Shown here piece by piece: positions 57,124-64,000 of a DNA stretch of 64,000 bases (its first letter is position 1; every line of letters begins with the position of its first letter). The notes beneath the pieces were generated by a model. The model was not told the DNA's origin, searched no databases, and worked only from the letters and a program-made list of their open reading frames with translations. The translations under genes and the position numbers were made by a program. The DNA is taken from assembly GCF_902859705.1 (NCBI RefSeq), contig NZ_CADIJO010000012.1, positions 1 to 64,000 of the forward strand. Direction: 5' to 3'. This stretch comes from Achromobacter deleyi. Its GTDB lineage: Bacteria > Pseudomonadota > Gammaproteobacteria > Burkholderiales > Burkholderiaceae_B.

Positions 57124-58251
57124 ATGCCCCGCCCAGTCTCTGCCACCGTTTCCGTCTCTGCCCTGGCGCACAACCTGGCCGCCGTGCGCCGCCACCTTGA
57201 CCAGACCGCCGCCGCCGCATCCGGCCTGCCGCCCTCGATCTGGGCGGTCATCAAGGCCAACGCCTACGGCCACGGCATCGAGCAGGCCGTCGCCGGCTTC
57301 TCCAAGGCGCAGGGCCTGGCCATGCTGGATCTGGACGAAGCCGTGCGCTGCCGCGAATCCGGCTGGGGCGGTCCGATCCTGCTGCTCGAAGGTTTTTTCA
57401 ACCCGTCCGACCTCGACATCGTCGACCGCTACCACCTGAGCATCACCGTGCATCAGCGTGAACAGCTCGACATGCTGGCGCGGGCGCGCCTGTCGCGCCG
57501 GGTCGACATCATGCTCAAGCTCAACAGCGGCATGAACCGGCTGGGCTTTTCGCCCGCCGCCTACCTGGCTGCCCACGAGCGCGCCCAGTTGCTGCAGCAG
57601 CAGGGCACGGTCGGCTCGATCGGCAAGATGACCCACTTCGCCTGCGCGGACGGCCCCCAGGGCGTCAGCGAACAAATGGCCGTCTTCAATTCGGTGACGC
57701 ATAAGCTGCCCGGGCCGGTCAGCGTCTGCAATTCGGCGGCCACCCTGCGTTTCGCCGAGATCGCCGTGGCCTCGGAAAACCAGGCCCACTGGGTCCGCCC
57801 CGGCATCTGCCTGTACGGCGCGTCGCCGTTCGCCGATGCCGAAGCCGCCTCGTTCGGCCTGAAACCCGCCATGTCGCTGCGCTCGGAAATCATTGCCGTG
57901 CAGGAACTGAAGGCCGGCGACTCGGTCGGCTACGGCGCGCTGTTCCGGGCCGACCGCGCCATGCGCGTCGGCATCGTGGCCTGCGGCTACGCCGACGGCT
58001 ACCCCCGCCACGCCGCCACCGGCACCCCGGTGGCCGTGGCCGGCATCCGCACCCGCCTGGTGGGCCGGGTCTCGATGGACATGCTCATCGTCGACCTGGA
58101 CCCGATTCCCGCCGCTGGCGTCGGCACCCCCGTGTCGCTGTGGGGCGAAGACGGCCCCTCGGTGGACGAAGTCGCCCTGGCGGCCGGCACCATCGGCTAC
58201 GAGCTGCTCTGCGCCCTGGCCCCCCGCGTGCCGGTCACCCGCGACGTCTGA
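57124..58251 (+). CDS. alr: Alanine racemase
   Basis: 375 residues, PLP fold type III. Catalytic K44 lies in [12 protein letters not shown]; the opposite base Y270 in [12 protein letters not shown]. Other family stretches: [21 protein letters not shown]-type [14 protein letters not shown], and [11 protein letters not shown]. It interconverts L- and D-alanine for peptidoglycan. Whether it is the biosynthetic (Alr) or catabolic (DadX) copy cannot be told. The last codons and stop lie in a 13-base tandem duplication. Confidence 0.95.
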   Translation: MPRPVSATVSVSALAHNLAAVRRHLDQTAAAASGLPPSIWAVIKANAYGHGIEQAVAGFSKAQGLAMLDLDEAVRCRESGWGGPILLLEGFFNPSDLDIVDRYHLSITVHQREQLDMLARARLSRRVDIMLKLNSGMNRLGFSPAAYLAAHERAQLLQQQGTVGSIGKMTHFACADGPQGVSEQMAVFNSVTHKLPGPVSVCNSAATLRFAEIAVASENQAHWVRPGICLYGASPFADAEAASFGLKPAMSLRSEIIAVQELKAGDSVGYGALFRADRAMRVGIVACGYADGYPRHAATGTPVAVAGIRTRLVGRVSMDMLIVDLDPIPAAGVGTPVSLWGEDGPSVDEVALAAGTIGYELLCALAPRVPVTRDV

Positions 58252-58267
58252 TCCCGACGTCTGATCC
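58242..58267. repeat. 13-base tandem duplication spanning the alr stop
   Basis: CGACGTCTGATCC occurs twice in direct succession (58242-58254 and 58255-58267). The first copy encodes the last residues and the stop of alr; the second repeats the stop just outside the gene. It looks like a recent small slippage duplication. Confidence 0.9.
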
Positions 58268-58377
58268 TTTTGGGGGATGCCCGCCTTGGCGCCCCGCCCC
58301 GGGGGGGTGTCCAGCGTGCAAGAATTGCTACGCAATTTACAAGACAGCCACCGCCGGATGGTGTCTACTTGAAAGAC

Positions 58378-58399
58378 CGGGCGCCCAGGCGCCCGTTTT
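58378..58399 (+). terminator. Hairpin with T-run ahead of the SDR gene
   Basis: CGGGCGCC (58378-58385) pairs with GGCGCCCG (58388-58395) and TTTT follows. It lies 126 bases after alr but only 33 bases before the SDR ATG, so it either ends alr transcription or acts as an attenuator in the SDR leader. An AATTGC-TAC-GCAATT inverted repeat sits at 58323-58337 just upstream. Confidence 0.65.
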
Positions 58400-58432
58400 C
58401 GACCCAGTAAACAATCAACGAGGTTTCGATCC

Positions 58433-59152
58433 ATGAAGGACAAATGCGTGCTCATTACGGGCGCCACCAAAGGCATAGGCTGGGCGCTTACTCAGCGGCT
58501 GTCCGACATGGGTTGTCATGTGGTCGGCATCGCGCGCAATACCGGCGATGTGGATTTCCCCGGCTATCTCTATGCCTGTGACCTGGCCGACGCCGGCCGC
58601 ACCGAAGAAGTGCTGCGCGAAATCCGCGAGAAATTCCCCGTCGATGCCGTGGTCAACAACGTCGGCATCGCCTCGCCCCAGCCGCTGGGCGAAATCGACC
58701 TGGCCACCCTGTACAACGTGCTGGACCTGAACGTGCGCGTGGCCGTGCAGGTCACGCAGGCCTTCATCGAATCGATGAAGGTGCGCCGCGCCGGGCGCAT
58801 CGTCAACGTCTGCAGCCGCGCCATCCACGGTGGCCTCGAACGCACCGCCTACTCGGCCGCCAAGAGCGCGCTGGTGGGCTGCACCCGCACCTGGGCGCTG
58901 GAACTGGCCGAATACGGCGTCACCGCCAACGCGGTGGCCCCCGGCCCGATCGAAACCGAAATGTTCCGCGCCACCCGGCCGGCGGGCAGCGAAGGCGAAA
59001 AGCGCGCCTTGGCCTCGGTGCCCATGAAGCGCCTGGGCACGCCGGCCGAAGTGGCCGCCGCCATCGCCTTCCTGCTGTCGGACGACGCCGGCTTCATCAC
59101 CGGCCAGGTGTTGGGCGTGGACGGCGGCGGCAGTCTGGGCGGCCGTTCCTGA
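58433..59152 (+). CDS. SDR-family oxidoreductase
   Basis: 239 residues, classical short-chain dehydrogenase. Cofactor loop ITGATKGIGWAL, structural NNVG, catalytic Ser in NVCSRAIHG and the Y-x3-K pair in TAYSAAKSALVG, then NAVAPGPIETEM and the GGGSLGG end. FabG-like in layout, but substrate unknown. A small C-terminal stretch is standard. It is a single-gene unit bounded by hairpins at 58378 and 59201. Confidence 0.88.
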   Translation: MKDKCVLITGATKGIGWALTQRLSDMGCHVVGIARNTGDVDFPGYLYACDLADAGRTEEVLREIREKFPVDAVVNNVGIASPQPLGEIDLATLYNVLDLNVRVAVQVTQAFIESMKVRRAGRIVNVCSRAIHGGLERTAYSAAKSALVGCTRTWALELAEYGVTANAVAPGPIETEMFRATRPAGSEGEKRALASVPMKRLGTPAEVAAAIAFLLSDDAGFITGQVLGVDGGGSLGGRS

Positions 59153-59200
59153 CCTGACATCCCCGGGCGCGAATCGCATCCAATCCGTGCCCTGCAAGAC

Positions 59201-59232
59201 AAACCGGCCCGCTGCAAGCGGGCCGGTTTTCG
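59201..59232. terminator. Intrinsic terminator between SDR and hpaI
   Basis: AAACCGGCCCGC (59201-59212) pairs with its complement (59218-59229) around a 5-base loop, followed by T on the plus strand and by T from the A-tract on the minus strand. It serves the SDR gene and may also serve the convergent hpa operon. Confidence 0.85.
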
Positions 59233-59271
59233 TTGGGGCGTCGTGAGCGGGGCGTCACCGGCCCCGGCGCT

Positions 59272-60072
59272 TCAATACGGCCCGTTGGCCGCGTCCACCG
59301 TCTTCACGTTCTTGAATTCGCCCGCCAGCTTTTCGGCGGCGCGGGCCAGCAGCACGGCATCCACGCCCACCGCCACGAAGGTCGCGCCCAGCGACAGGTA
59401 GTGGCGCGCCTGCGGCACGCCGCTATGCAGGATGCCGGCGGCCTTGCCCGACTTGACGATGCGGGCGATGGCCGCGTCGATGACCTGGGTGACCTCGGGG
59501 TGCTCGGGCTTGCCCAGGTAGCCCATGCTGGCCGACAGGTCGGCCGGGCCGATGAAGGCGCCGTCCACGCCGTCGATGGCCAGGATCTCGTCCAGTGCGT
59601 CGATGGCGCGCGGCGTTTCGATCTGCACGATCACGCACATTTCGTCATTGGCGCGTTCGAGGTAGTCGGGAATGCGGTTCCAGCGCGACGACCGGGCCAG
59701 CGCGCTGCCCACGCCGCGAATGCCGGCAGGCGGATAGCGCACCGCGGCTACGGCGGCCGCGGCCTCTTCGGCCGACTGCACCATGGGCACCAGCAGCGTC
59801 TGCGCGCCGGTGTCCAGGATCTGCTTGATCTGCACCGGGTCGTTCCAGGCCGGGCGCACCACCGGCGCCACCGGGTAGGCCGCCACCGATTGCAGCTGGG
59901 CCAGCGTGGTCTGCAAGGTATTGGGCGCGTGTTCGCCGTCGATCAGCAGCCAGTCAAAGCCGGCGCCGGCACAGATTTCAGACGTGTAGGCGCTGGCCAG
60001 TCCGGCCCACAGGCCGATCTGGGGTTTGCCGGCGCGCAGGGCGCGCTTGAAGTGGTTGGTCAGGATATCCAT
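59272..60072 (-). CDS. hpaI: 4-hydroxy-2-oxoheptanedioate aldolase HpaI
   Basis: 266 residues, HpcH/HpaI class II pyruvate aldolase barrel. [20 protein letters not shown] opening, [12 protein letters not shown] (Glu/His), [43 protein letters not shown] (Glu metal ligand) and [13 protein letters not shown] (Asp ligand) all match HpaI (262 residues in E. coli). It splits 4-hydroxy-2-oxo-heptanedioate to pyruvate and succinate semialdehyde, the last step of homoprotocatechuate meta-cleavage. Last gene of the hpa operon, 14 bases after hpaH. Confidence 0.93.
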   Translation of the reverse strand: MDILTNHFKRALRAGKPQIGLWAGLASAYTSEICAGAGFDWLLIDGEHAPNTLQTTLAQLQSVAAYPVAPVVRPAWNDPVQIKQILDTGAQTLLVPMVQSAEEAAAAVAAVRYPPAGIRGVGSALARSSRWNRIPDYLERANDEMCVIVQIETPRAIDALDEILAIDGVDGAFIGPADLSASMGYLGKPEHPEVTQVIDAAIARIVKSGKAAGILHSGVPQARHYLSLGATFVAVGVDAVLLARAAEKLAGEFKNVKTVDAANGPY

Positions 60073-60086
60073 GGGCTGCGTGGGGA

Positions 60087-60890
60087 TCAGATGAAGTGGC
60101 AGTTGACGGAACCCAGCACGCCGTAATCGACATTGAAGGTATCGCCAGGGCGGGCCAGCACCGGGCGGGTGAACGACCCCGACAGGATGATCTCGCCTGC
60201 TTCCAGCGCCACGTCGTGGGCGGCCAGCTTGTTAGCCAGCCATACTACGCCATTGGCGGGGTGATTCAAGACGCCAGCCGCCACGCCGGTTTCCTCGATC
60301 ACCGCGTTGCGCGACAGGATCGCGCCGACCCAGCGCAGATCCAGTTCGTTCATCTTCACGGGCCGTCCGCCCATCACCACGCCTGCGTTGGCGGCGTTGT
60401 CGGCGATGGTGTCGAACACCTTGCGCGGGCGCTTGCTGTCGGGGTCGATGCTGTGCGAGCGCGCGTCGATGATCTCCAGCGCCGGAATCACGTAGTCCAC
60501 CGCGTCGTACACCTGGAACAAGGTCACGTCGGGCCCGCGCAGCGGCTTGCCCAGCACGAAGGCCAGTTCCACTTCCAGTCGCGGCAGGATGAAGCGGCCG
60601 GCGGGAATGTCGCTGCCGTCGGCAAAGAACATGTCGTCCAGCAGCATGCCGAAATCGGGCTCGTCGATCTGCGAGGCCTGCTGCATGGCGCGCGAGGTCA
60701 GGCCGATCTTGTGGCCGCGCTTGATGCGGCCTTCGCCCAGCTTGATGTCCATCCAGGCGCGCTGGATGGCGTAGGCGTCGGCGATGGTGATGTCGGGGTG
60801 TTCCAGCGAGATCTGGCGGATCTGCTGGCGGGTGCGTTCAGCGTCGTGCAGGCGCGCGGCGATGGCGTGTACGGTGGCGGAGTCGAGCAT
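60087..60890 (-). CDS. hpaH: 2-oxo-hept-4-ene-1,7-dioate hydratase HpaH
   Basis: 267 residues, hydratase/decarboxylase branch of the FAH superfamily. [50 protein letters not shown] (Glu-x-Glu metal ligands) and [21 protein letters not shown] are HpaH/MhpD-type. It adds water to 2-oxo-hept-4-ene-dioate, giving the HpaI substrate. It lies between hpaG2 (24 bases) and hpaI (14 bases). Confidence 0.92.
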   Translation of the reverse strand: MLDSATVHAIAARLHDAERTRQQIRQISLEHPDITIADAYAIQRAWMDIKLGEGRIKRGHKIGLTSRAMQQASQIDEPDFGMLLDDMFFADGSDIPAGRFILPRLEVELAFVLGKPLRGPDVTLFQVYDAVDYVIPALEIIDARSHSIDPDSKRPRKVFDTIADNAANAGVVMGGRPVKMNELDLRWVGAILSRNAVIEETGVAAGVLNHPANGVVWLANKLAAHDVALEAGEIILSGSFTRPVLARPGDTFNVDYGVLGSVNCHFI

Positions 60891-60914
60891 GGCGAAGGTC
60901 CAGGGTGGGGAATG

Positions 60915-61664
60915 TCAGGCGGGGTAGGGAACCAGCGTGTTCACGAGCCGGCCGATGCCGTCGATCTCGGTCACGACTTCGTCGCCGGGATTGACGTTGA
61001 TGATGCCGTCGGGCGTGCCCGTCAGGATCAGGTCACCGGGCGATAGCGTCATGAAGCTGCTGAAGTATTCGATCAGGGCCGGGATGTCGAACACCATGTC
61101 GCGGGTGTTGCCGCGCTGGGTCTCGACGCCGTTGACGGTGGTGCGCAGGTCCAGGTTCATCGGGTCGGGCACGTCGTCGCGGTCCACCAGCCAGGGGCCC
61201 AGCGGCGTGCAGGTGTCGCGGCTTTTCACGCGCAGGTTGGGGCGGTACCAGTTTTCCAGGTAGTCGCGCAGCGCGTAGTCGTTGGCCACCGTGTAGCCGG
61301 CCACGTAATCGTAGGCCTGGGCGCGCGCCACGTTGCGGGCGGTCTTGCCTATCACCACCGCCAGTTCGCATTCGTAATGCATGAAGGCCACGTCGGCCGG
61401 GCGCAGCGTCTGCGCGCGGTGGCCGACGAATGTGTTGGCCGCCTTCAGGAAGCCCAGCGGTTCGTCCGGCGCCTTGAATGCCAGTTCCTTGGCGTGGTCG
61501 GCGTAGTTGATGGCCAGCGTGAAGGTGGTGCGCGGTTCGATGGGCGGCAGCCAGGTGACGGCGTCTTCGGCCAGGCAGCGGCCGTCGGCCAGGCGCACCT
61601 GGCCAGGCCCGGCTTCGGTGGCGGCGTGGATGGCGCCTTCAAAGGCGATGCGTGCGTGTTTCAT
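60915..61664 (-). CDS. hpaG2: HpaG C-terminal-type decarboxylase/isomerase subunit
   Basis: 249 residues, one FAH domain corresponding to the C-terminal half of E. coli HpaG. TFTLAINYADHAKEL, FMHYECELAVVIGKTARNV (Glu-x-Glu), AGYTVANDYALRDYL, GPWLVDRDDVPDPMNLDLRTTVNG and GDLILTGTPDGI are the FAH signatures. With the G1 partner it decarboxylates and isomerises 5-oxopent-3-ene-1,2,5-tricarboxylate. The partner domain is in the gene just upstream, fused there to HpaF. Confidence 0.9.
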   Translation of the reverse strand: MKHARIAFEGAIHAATEAGPGQVRLADGRCLAEDAVTWLPPIEPRTTFTLAINYADHAKELAFKAPDEPLGFLKAANTFVGHRAQTLRPADVAFMHYECELAVVIGKTARNVARAQAYDYVAGYTVANDYALRDYLENWYRPNLRVKSRDTCTPLGPWLVDRDDVPDPMNLDLRTTVNGVETQRGNTRDMVFDIPALIEYFSSFMTLSPGDLILTGTPDGIINVNPGDEVVTEIDGIGRLVNTLVPYPA

Positions 61665-61682
61665 GGCGGGTTCCGTGATGCG

Positions 61683-62714
61683 TCAGGCCAGGGCGTTGCC
61701 CAGCGTGCCCACCTGGGCGATGCGGATGTCGTAGCGCTGCCCGGCGCGGGCGCGCGGCGCATCGGCGGGGATGCCGGTGAGCAGGATGTCGCCGGGTTCG
61801 AAACTCATGAACGCGGTCACGTCGGCAATCAGCCGGGCCACCGGTCGCACCCGATCGGCCGTCGTCGTGCGCTGTACCGCTTCGCCGTCGACGCGCACTT
61901 CGATCTCCAGCGCGTCCGGGTCCGTCACCGCGGCGGCCGGCGCCAGGTCGCTGCCGATGGGGCAGAAGCCGTCGCGGCATTGCTGCTTGAGCGCGGGCCG
62001 GAAGTAGCTGGCGTGCGGCGCCGACAGATCCGCCACCACCCGATAGCCGGCGACGTAATCCAGGGCATCGGCTTCGCTCACACGGGTGGCGCGGCGGCCA
62101 AAGACGATGCCCAGGCACGCGCCGATCGACACTTCCTGCACGTCCGCCGGCAGCGTGATCACGTCGCCGTCGGCGGCATAGGTGTTGGCGGGCTTGATGT
62201 ACAGCACCGGCGCTTGCGGCGGCGCCTTGTAGGGCGGCGCGTTGACGGCCTCGCCCAGCGCGGCCAGGGCCTGGCGGCTGTTCAGCGCCACGCCGACCAC
62301 CGTGCGCGGCAGGGCGGCGCGGGCGGCCGCCGCACGGTCGGCCAGGTACTCGCGGTAGTTGTTGCGCTTGTAGTTCAGCACCGGGTCGGCTTCTTCGACC
62401 TGCAGCGAAATGCCCAGCGGCCGGCGCGCCATTTCCGCGGCCAGGGCGCGGTCCAGCGCCTGGAACACGCGTTCGCCCAGCGCCGCCTGCTGTTCGGCGC
62501 TGCGGCCGTGGCCGATGCGTAGCAGCACGTGCACGAAGGCATTGTCGGGGTGGCCATCCACGATCAGGTAGTCATCCACCCGCAGTGCGCGGGTGCGGGC
62601 CCCGGCCAGCGGGTACAGGCTGCCGTCGCCCACGGCTGCGTCCTGCACCACGCGCATCAGCGCGCGGGTGTCCAGGTCGAGATTGGCGGAATACTCAATC
62701 CAGATGTGTGGCAT
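61683..62714 (-). CDS. HpaF-HpaG1 fusion: CHM isomerase plus FAH domain
   Basis: 343 residues with two distinct parts. Residues 1 to about 125 match 5-carboxymethyl-2-hydroxymuconate Delta-isomerase HpaF: catalytic Pro2 (MPHIWIEYS), SLYPLAGARTRALRVDDY, DNAFVHVLLRIGHGRS and PVLNYKRNNYREYL. Residues about 135-343 match the N-terminal FAH domain of HpaG: VVGVALNSRQALAAL, PYKAPPQAPVLYIKPANT, KQQCRDGFCPIGSDL and EPGDILLTG. It would catalyse consecutive isomerisation and decarboxylation steps on ring-cleaved homoprotocatechuate. First gene of the hpa operon. E. coli has HpaF separate and G1-G2 fused, so the domain pairing here differs. Confidence 0.9.
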   Translation of the reverse strand: MPHIWIEYSANLDLDTRALMRVVQDAAVGDGSLYPLAGARTRALRVDDYLIVDGHPDNAFVHVLLRIGHGRSAEQQAALGERVFQALDRALAAEMARRPLGISLQVEEADPVLNYKRNNYREYLADRAAAARAALPRTVVGVALNSRQALAALGEAVNAPPYKAPPQAPVLYIKPANTYAADGDVITLPADVQEVSIGACLGIVFGRRATRVSEADALDYVAGYRVVADLSAPHASYFRPALKQQCRDGFCPIGSDLAPAAAVTDPDALEIEVRVDGEAVQRTTTADRVRPVARLIADVTAFMSFEPGDILLTGIPADAPRARAGQRYDIRIAQVGTLGNALA

Positions 62715-62750
62715 GGCAGGCGTGGGGCAAGCCCCCTCCGGCAGATATTG

Positions 62751-62769
62751 TTATCATGTTAATTATCAT
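62751..62769. promoter_or_regulatory. Direct repeat in the hpa divergent promoter region
   Basis: TTATCAT occurs at 62751-62757 and again at 62763-62769, one helical turn apart, in an AT-rich patch 37 bases upstream of the HpaF-G1 start. It overlaps the likely promoter of the minus-strand operon and may be an activator or repressor site. Confidence 0.45.
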
Positions 62770-62846
62770 AGTGAAAAAGCCTGCGGGCGGCAATGTGGGC
62801 CGCCAGGGGTTTTCCGCCGTTGACAGCGGCAATTTCCCGGGCATAA

Positions 62847-62862
62847 AGTTAACGAGTTAACT
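62847..62862. promoter_or_regulatory. Perfect inverted repeat upstream of hpaE
   Basis: AGTTAAC, a 2-base centre, GTTAACT: a perfect 7-base inverted repeat, 53 bases upstream of the hpaE GTG. The size suits a MarR-type (HpaR-like) or TetR-type repressor. No such regulator gene is visible in the window; it may lie beyond the right edge. Confidence 0.6.
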
Positions 62863-62915
62863 AAATATTCGGCGGGCCGAAGATCCGACCCTCAAAGGCC
62901 GACAAGGAGACACGC

Positions 62916-64000
62916 GTGAGCATCAAGCACTGGATCAACGGCAAGCAGGTCGACAGCGCCGACCGCTTCATCACCTATGACCCGGCCACGGGCGAGGCCA
63001 TCGACGAAGTCGCCGCGGGCGGCCAGCCGGAAATCGACGCCGCCGTCGCGGCCGCCGCCGAGGCCTTTCCCAAGTGGGCCGGCACGCCCGCCAGGGAACG
63101 CGCCCGGCTGATGCGCCGGCTGGGCGAGCTGATCGACCGCAACGTGCCGCAGCTGGCCGAGCTGGAAACCCGCGACACCGGCCTGCCCATCTCGCAGACC
63201 CGCAAGCAGCTGATTCCGCGCGCGTCCGAGAACTTCACCTTCTTTGCCGAAGTCTGCACCCGCATGAATGGCCACACCTATCCGGTGGACGACCAGATGC
63301 TGAACTACACGCTCTACCAGCCGGTGGGCGTGTGCGCGTTGGTGTCGCCCTGGAACGTGCCCTTCATGACCGCCACCTGGAAGACCGCGCCCTGCCTGGC
63401 GCTGGGCAATACCGCGGTGCTGAAAATGTCGGAACTGTCGCCCCTGACCGCCGACCAGCTGGGCCTGCTGGCGCTGGAAGCCGGCATTCCGGCCGGCGTG
63501 CTGAACGTGGTGCAAGGCTATGGCGCGACGGCTGGCGATGCGCTGGTGCGCCACCCTGGCGTGCGGGCCATTTCGTTCACCGGCGGCACCGTGACGGGCA
63601 AGAAGATCCTGTCCAGTGCCGGCGGCATCAAGAAATTCTCGATGGAACTGGGCGGCAAGTCGCCCGTGCTGGTGTTCGACGACGCCGACGTCGAGCGCGC
63701 GCTGGACGCGGCCCTGTTCACCATCTTCTCGCTCAACGGCGAACGCTGCACCGCCGGTTCGCGCATCTTCGTGCAGGAATCCATCTACGCCGACTTCGTG
63801 CGCCGCTTCGCCGAGCGCGCCCAGCGCCTGGTGGTGGGCGATCCCACCGACGAAGCCACCCACGTGGGCGCGATGATCACGCGCCAGCACTGGGAGAAAG
63901 TCACCGGCTACATCCGCCTGGCCAAAGAAGAGGGCGCCCGCATCCTGGCCGGCGGCCCCGACGCCCCGGCAGGCCTGCCTGCGCGCCTGGCGGGCGGAAA
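62916..64000 (+). CDS. hpaE: 5-carboxymethyl-2-hydroxymuconate semialdehyde dehydrogenase (3' truncated)
   Basis: 361 residues visible, cut by the window end; full enzymes are near 485. It starts at a GTG preceded by AAGGAG at ideal distance. Aldehyde dehydrogenase motifs: LVSPWNVPFMTATWKTAPCLALGNTAVLKMSELSP (catalytic Asn, cofactor Lys), SFTGGTVTGKKI, MELGGKSPVLVFDDAD (catalytic Glu) and FSLNGERCTAGSR (catalytic Cys). The divergent hpa operon identifies it as the CHMS dehydrogenase acting after ring cleavage. The start WINGKQVDSADRFITYDPATGE is HpaE-like. Confidence 0.92.
   Translation, partial: MSIKHWINGKQVDSADRFITYDPATGEAIDEVAAGGQPEIDAAVAAAAEAFPKWAGTPARERARLMRRLGELIDRNVPQLAELETRDTGLPISQTRKQLIPRASENFTFFAEVCTRMNGHTYPVDDQMLNYTLYQPVGVCALVSPWNVPFMTATWKTAPCLALGNTAVLKMSELSPLTADQLGLLALEAGIPAGVLNVVQGYGATAGDALVRHPGVRAISFTGGTVTGKKILSSAGGIKKFSMELGGKSPVLVFDDADVERALDAALFTIFSLNGERCTAGSRIFVQESIYADFVRRFAERAQRLVVGDPTDEATHVGAMITRQHWEKVTGYIRLAKEEGARILAGGPDAPAGLPARLAGG

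Noticed and set aside
62892-63890. Long minus-strand open frame across the right end
   Set aside because: Antisense to hpaE, which starts with GTG at 62916 and has all aldehyde dehydrogenase catalytic residues.

Overview
The window is GC-rich, densely coded bacterial chromosome. Its content (many LysR/GntR regulators, a Bug-type periplasmic binding protein, an FNR regulator with intact cluster cysteines, hpnCDE, a KgtP-type carrier, a 4-hydroxyphenylacetate meta-cleavage cluster) fits a beta-proteobacterium of the Alcaligenaceae, most likely Achromobacter or Bordetella-like. That placement is inferred from gene content and codon usage by eye. No tRNA, rRNA, insertion sequence, prophage or CRISPR array was seen.

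Layout. 1-5.2 kb: end of an MFS carrier, a YegD-type Hsp70, a LysR regulator divergent from an MDR oxidoreductase, a NUDIX hydrolase and a small ferredoxin. 5.2-10.7 kb: an iron-uptake surface-signalling cluster on the minus strand (fecI-like sigma, fecR-like anti-sigma, TonB receptor with STN domain, PepSY membrane protein) behind a Fur-box-like site. 10.7-17.6 kb: KgtP-like carrier, secreted alpha/beta hydrolase, FNR, gamma-glutamylcyclotransferase, and clpB with a heat-shock-type promoter. 17.6-28.0 kb: a Tat-exported PhoX lipoprotein, an autotransporter, and a three-gene signalling module (REC-EAL phosphodiesterase, large hybrid kinase with Hpt, RcsB-like regulator) in visibly lower-GC DNA.

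28.0-39.4 kb: two divergent operons around one palindrome. The minus operon has a class II aldolase, a complete peptide-type ABC transporter and a GhrA-like reductase. The plus operon has a GntR regulator, an acetylpolyamine-amidohydrolase-like deacetylase, a hydroxylysine-kinase-like phosphotransferase and a phospho-lyase-type class III aminotransferase. Together they read as an uptake, deacetylation, phosphorylation and phosphate/ammonia elimination route for an acetylated hydroxy-amine. This is the best candidate here for an undescribed system.

39.4-48.3 kb: a lipoprotein metallohydrolase of the CehA/McbA type; a TetR-controlled pair equivalent to the two halves of the plant Tm-1 protein plus an SRPBCC protein; a LysR-controlled D-aminoacylase with a Bug binding protein. 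48.3-52.9 kb: a Fur-box-headed flavin operon (PepSY, DUF2271 with a flavinylation motif, DUF4198, ApbE, membrane flavoprotein reductase). 52.9-59.2 kb: HdeD, fluoride channel CrcB, squalene genes hpnCDE, alanine racemase and an SDR. 59.2-64.0 kb: homoprotocatechuate (hpa) catabolism, including an HpaF-HpaG1 fusion, divergent from an hpaE-like dehydrogenase cut by the window end.
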